A DNA stretch of 64,000 nucleotides from Rhodococcus pseudokoreensis. Its GTDB lineage: Bacteria; Actinomycetota; Actinomycetes; Mycobacteriales; Mycobacteriaceae. The position numbers and the translations under genes are program-made. Under the pieces are notes generated by a model that was not told the origin of the DNA, searched no databases, and saw only the letters and a list, made by a program, of their open reading frames with translations. Below are positions 61,266 through 64,000 of the stretch, in pieces. How positions within the stretch are numbered: position 1 is the stretch's first letter; each line of letters starts with the position of its first letter. The stretch is from contig NZ_CP070619.1 of assembly GCF_017068395.1 (NCBI RefSeq), positions 7,192,001-7,256,000 of the forward strand, written 5' to 3'.

Positions 61266-61727
61266 TTACGCCGTCCAGTCGAACAGGACTTCGCCGGTCG
61301 TCACGTCGGACCCGATGCTGCCGGTGGACACCGAATCCGGCTTGGAATCCATCACCACGATCGGGCAGACGGCGGAGTACCCGGTGCCGTCGATCTCGGT
61401 CGGATCGAATCGCACCACGGGGTCGCCGGCGTCGACCTCGTCGCCCTCCGCGGCCAGCAGGGTGAACCCCTCACCCTGCAGCTTCACCGTGTCGATCCCC
61501 AGGTGAACCAGCACGCCGCCGCCTGCCGAGCCCAGGATGACGAACGCGTGCGGGTGGAGTTTGAGGATCTTGCCGGAGATGGGCGCGAGCACGTCGAGGG
61601 CGCCGCGGTCGCGCGCGGGTTCGATCGCGACCCCGGAACCCACCATCTGTCCGGCGAACACGGGGTCGGGCACGTCGGTGAGGGCGAGTACCCGGCCGGG
61701 CAGTGGTGCCTGCACGGACAGGCTCAC
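61266..61727 (-). CDS. crr: PTS EIIA component, glucose family (Crr-like)
   Basis: 153 residues from GTG 61727, overlapping the EIIB stop (GTGA). The EIIA-Glc fold is shown by VFAGQMVGSGVAIEP, LAPISGKILKLHPHAFVI (His60) and GGGVLVHLGIDTVKLQGEGF (His75, the phosphorylated residue in VHLGIDTV). It accepts phosphate from HPr-His and passes it to EIIB-Cys. It is separate from EIIB and EIIC, as in other Actinobacteria with split GlcNAc systems. The gene is transcribed away from the EIIC-HPr-EI operon. Confidence 0.92.
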   Translation of the reverse strand: MSLSVQAPLPGRVLALTDVPDPVFAGQMVGSGVAIEPARDRGALDVLAPISGKILKLHPHAFVILGSAGGGVLVHLGIDTVKLQGEGFTLLAAEGDEVDAGDPVVRFDPTEIDGTGYSAVCPIVVMDSKPDSVSTGSIGSDVTTGEVLFDWTA

Positions 61728-61954
61728 AGGATGTCCTCGATGTCCTCGGCCAGGGTGTCCGCCTCGGGGCCGACGATGACCTGGACGACGCTGCCCGCCT
61801 TCAACACCCCGTGGGCGCCTGCGGCCTTGAGCGCGGCCTCGTCGACCTTGGCACCGTCCTTGACCTCGGTGCGCAGCCGGGTGATGCAGGCCTCGATCTC
61901 GACGATGTTGTCGGCACCGCCGAGGCCGCTGATGATTGCGTCCGCTTTGGACAT
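61724..61954 (-). CDS. PTS EIIB component, glucose/GlcNAc family
   Basis: 76 residues from ATG 61954 (MSKADAIISGLGGADNIVEIEACITRLR). The phosphorylated cysteine is Cys23 in the E-x-C-I-T-R-L-R motif of the glucose-superfamily EIIB. The size matches stand-alone EIIB domains (75-90 residues). It overlaps the EIIA start by 4 nt. It faces the divergent EIIC gene across a 247-nt regulatory region. GlcNAc is favoured over glucose because of the adjacent DasR/NagR-like regulator, though the sequence alone cannot separate the two. Confidence 0.9.
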   Translation of the reverse strand: MSKADAIISGLGGADNIVEIEACITRLRTEVKDGAKVDEAALKAAGAHGVLKAGSVVQVIVGPEADTLAEDIEDIL

Positions 61955-62028
61955 CGGTTCTCCCTCGTAGTTCGTGTTTGCGCTGCAGGTGAAGGTGCGA
62001 AATGAGTTAGCTGGATCACATTTGCCTG

Positions 62029-62077
62029 TTGACATCCTGTGCTCACCTGGTCAAACTAGCAACTGGTTATGACCGGA
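62029..62077 (+). promoter_or_regulatory. Divergent PTS promoter with candidate GntR operators
   Basis: TTGACA (62029-62034) with AAACTA 18 nt further on is a plausible plus-strand promoter for the EIIC-HPr-EI genes. Overlapping and following it are CCTGGTC (62046-62052) and the imperfect inverted repeat ACTGGTTATGACCGGA (62062-62077). These resemble the DasR/NagR operator type (TGGT-x-x-x-x-ACCA core). A third CTGGTCCA lies at 62096-62103. Sites between divergent PTS transcripts would let the nearby GntR/UTRA regulator control both directions. Confidence 0.42.
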
Positions 62078-62201
62078 CAGTACCCGTTGGGGGTGCTGGT
62101 CCACAATAGTTTTCCCGAAGCCGTACGACGCGCTCGCCGCCACCGGTTTCGGGACACACCAGACGCCGATTCGGCGACCGAAGCGCACAGAGAAGGCCGA
62201 T

Positions 62202-63449
<1,248 letters not shown>

Positions 63450-63451
63450 TC

Positions 63452-63721
63452 ATGGCTTCACGAACGGTCCTCATCGGTTCGAAGGTGGGCCTGCACGCCC
63501 GCCCCGCCGCGAAGTTCACCCAGGCCGCCGCGTCCGTGCCCGTCCCGGTGCAGATCGCGGTCGGCGAGTCGGCGCCGGTGGACGCGGGCAGCATGCTCGC
63601 GGTCATGACCCTCGGCGCCGCATTCGGTACCGAGGTGACGATCAGCGCGGACGGGGAGGGCAGCGAGGAGGCCCTCGACCGCCTCGCTGCCCTGCTCGCC
63701 TCCGACCTCGACGCCGCCTGA
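63452..63721 (+). CDS. ptsH: HPr phosphocarrier protein
   Basis: 89 residues from ATG 63452, 2 nt after the EIIC stop. The phosphorylated His15 stands in VGLHARPAAKF. The regulatory Ser region is DAGSMLAVMTLGA, Ser47 position. HPr relays phosphate from EI to EIIA of the system. The gene ends TGATG, overlapping the ptsI start by one base. There is no separate HPr kinase gene, as is normal for Actinobacteria. Confidence 0.94.
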   Translation: MASRTVLIGSKVGLHARPAAKFTQAAASVPVPVQIAVGESAPVDAGSMLAVMTLGAAFGTEVTISADGEGSEEALDRLAALLASDLDAA

Positions 63722-64000
63722 TGCCGACGACCACGGAACAGGTAGTGCACGGACTCGGGGTGAGTCCGGGGCTGGTCTGCGCGCCCTGGCTCGCGTTCGG
63801 AACACCGGTCGAGACGTCGCTCGAAGACCCTGTCGGGGAATCGGTCCCGGCGGAGATCGCCCGGGTGCAGGCCGCCCTCGCGACGGTGTCCGGTGACCTC
63901 GAGGCCCGCGCCGCGCAGGTGGACGGCGTCGCGTCCGAGATCCTGCTCGTGTCGGCGGCGATGGCTCGCGACCCGGGAATCGTGTCCGCCGCCGAGGAGA
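63721..64000 (+). CDS. ptsI: PTS enzyme I (5' part, continues past window)
   Basis: ATG 63721 overlaps the ptsH stop by one base. The 93 visible residues start VVHGLGVSPGLVCAPWLAFGTP, the enzyme I N-terminal strand-turn (G-V-S-P-G). They continue into the helical HPr-binding domain (AEIARVQAALATVSGDLEARAAQVDGVASEILLVSAAMARDPG). Enzyme I uses phosphoenolpyruvate to phosphorylate HPr. The active His and PEP-binding domain lie beyond the window. It completes the PTS relay. Confidence 0.92.
   Translation, partial: MPTTTEQVVHGLGVSPGLVCAPWLAFGTPVETSLEDPVGESVPAEIARVQAALATVSGDLEARAAQVDGVASEILLVSAAMARDPGIVSAAEE

Overview
The window looks like chromosome from a high-GC mycolic-acid actinomycete, most likely Rhodococcus of the jostii/opacus/wratislaviensis group. 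The evidence is gene content: a WS/DGAT wax-ester/triacylglycerol synthase, PPE- and EspG-type type VII secretion accessory proteins, two DUF3558 lipoproteins, a DUF4185 protein of the endo-D-arabinanase family, a mycothiol-type DinB-fold enzyme, many GTG starts and pervasive GTGA/ATGA overlaps. The genus call is inference. No rRNA, tRNA or CRISPR array was seen. Most of the window is ordinary metabolic chromosome. The one clearly rearranged zone is about 7.1-9.8 kb.

Layout. 1-5.0 kb (minus): a secreted beta-propeller-like protein (cut by the window edge), a membrane-anchored unknown, a YbjN/CesT-chaperone-like protein, EspG and a PPE-like protein, with no ESX core genes. 5.1-6.9 kb: an MFS pump and a Pro/Thr-rich envelope protein. 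7.1-9.8 kb: a decayed flavoprotein-ferredoxin operon, interrupted by a lone TnpB element with a recognisable 3' omega-RNA hairpin and ended by a 46-bp palindrome. 9.8-12.3 kb: an HSL-type hydrolase and a WS/DGAT. 12.3-15.8 kb: a thiamine-precursor operon (tenA-thiY-thiX-thiZ) under a TPP riboswitch. 15.8-28.2 kb: a NrtR-like regulator, carboxylesterase, MFS, DUF3558 lipoproteins, a DUF4185 secreted protein, a GlcD-type oxidase, a small orphan gene, peptidase S51, a DinB-fold protein, acyl-CoA ligase and DUF488. 28.4-31.4 kb: the split proton-translocating transhydrogenase pntAA-pntAB-pntB. 31.4-42.6 kb: a PAP2-like protein, a Tat-exported multicopper oxidase, MFS, the branched-chain 2-oxoacid dehydrogenase operon, DoxX, an APH-like kinase, a thioesterase, a BenE-like transporter and a macro-domain protein. 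42.6-46.1 kb: a urate-catabolic operon (uraD-uraH-uricase-permease) ending in a LysR gene reduced to its HTH. 46.3-51.5 kb: aroE, a membrane sulfite-oxidase-like enzyme, a secreted HNH protein, a quinone oxidoreductase and an overlooked 39-residue gene. 51.7-55.3 kb: a SNF2 helicase and SWIM-protein pair. 55.3-60.4 kb: a SARP-like giant regulator, a BBE-type flavoprotein and a DUF1990 protein without a canonical start. 60.5-64 kb: a GntR/UTRA regulator and a glucose/GlcNAc-type PTS (EIIA, EIIB, EIIC, HPr, EI) around a divergent promoter.

How genes work together. The thiamine operon takes up a pyrimidine precursor (ThiXYZ) and hydrolyses it (TenA), and is switched off by TPP. The urate operon imports urate and carries it through hydroxyisourate and OHCU to allantoin. 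Its promoter carries a CRP/GlxR-type site, and a perfect copy of that consensus lies upstream of pnt. The PTS genes form a complete phosphorelay next to their probable regulator.

The most unusual items are these: the TnpB/omega-RNA element with a readable guide inside a flavoprotein remnant; the palindrome that supplies matching PVST tails and stop codons to two convergent genes; the DUF1990 gene with ATC or CTG as the plausible start; the tiny Gly-rich gene with a strong ribosome binding site and terminator; and the ESX-accessory genes without a secretion core. I did not find a clearly new multi-gene system.
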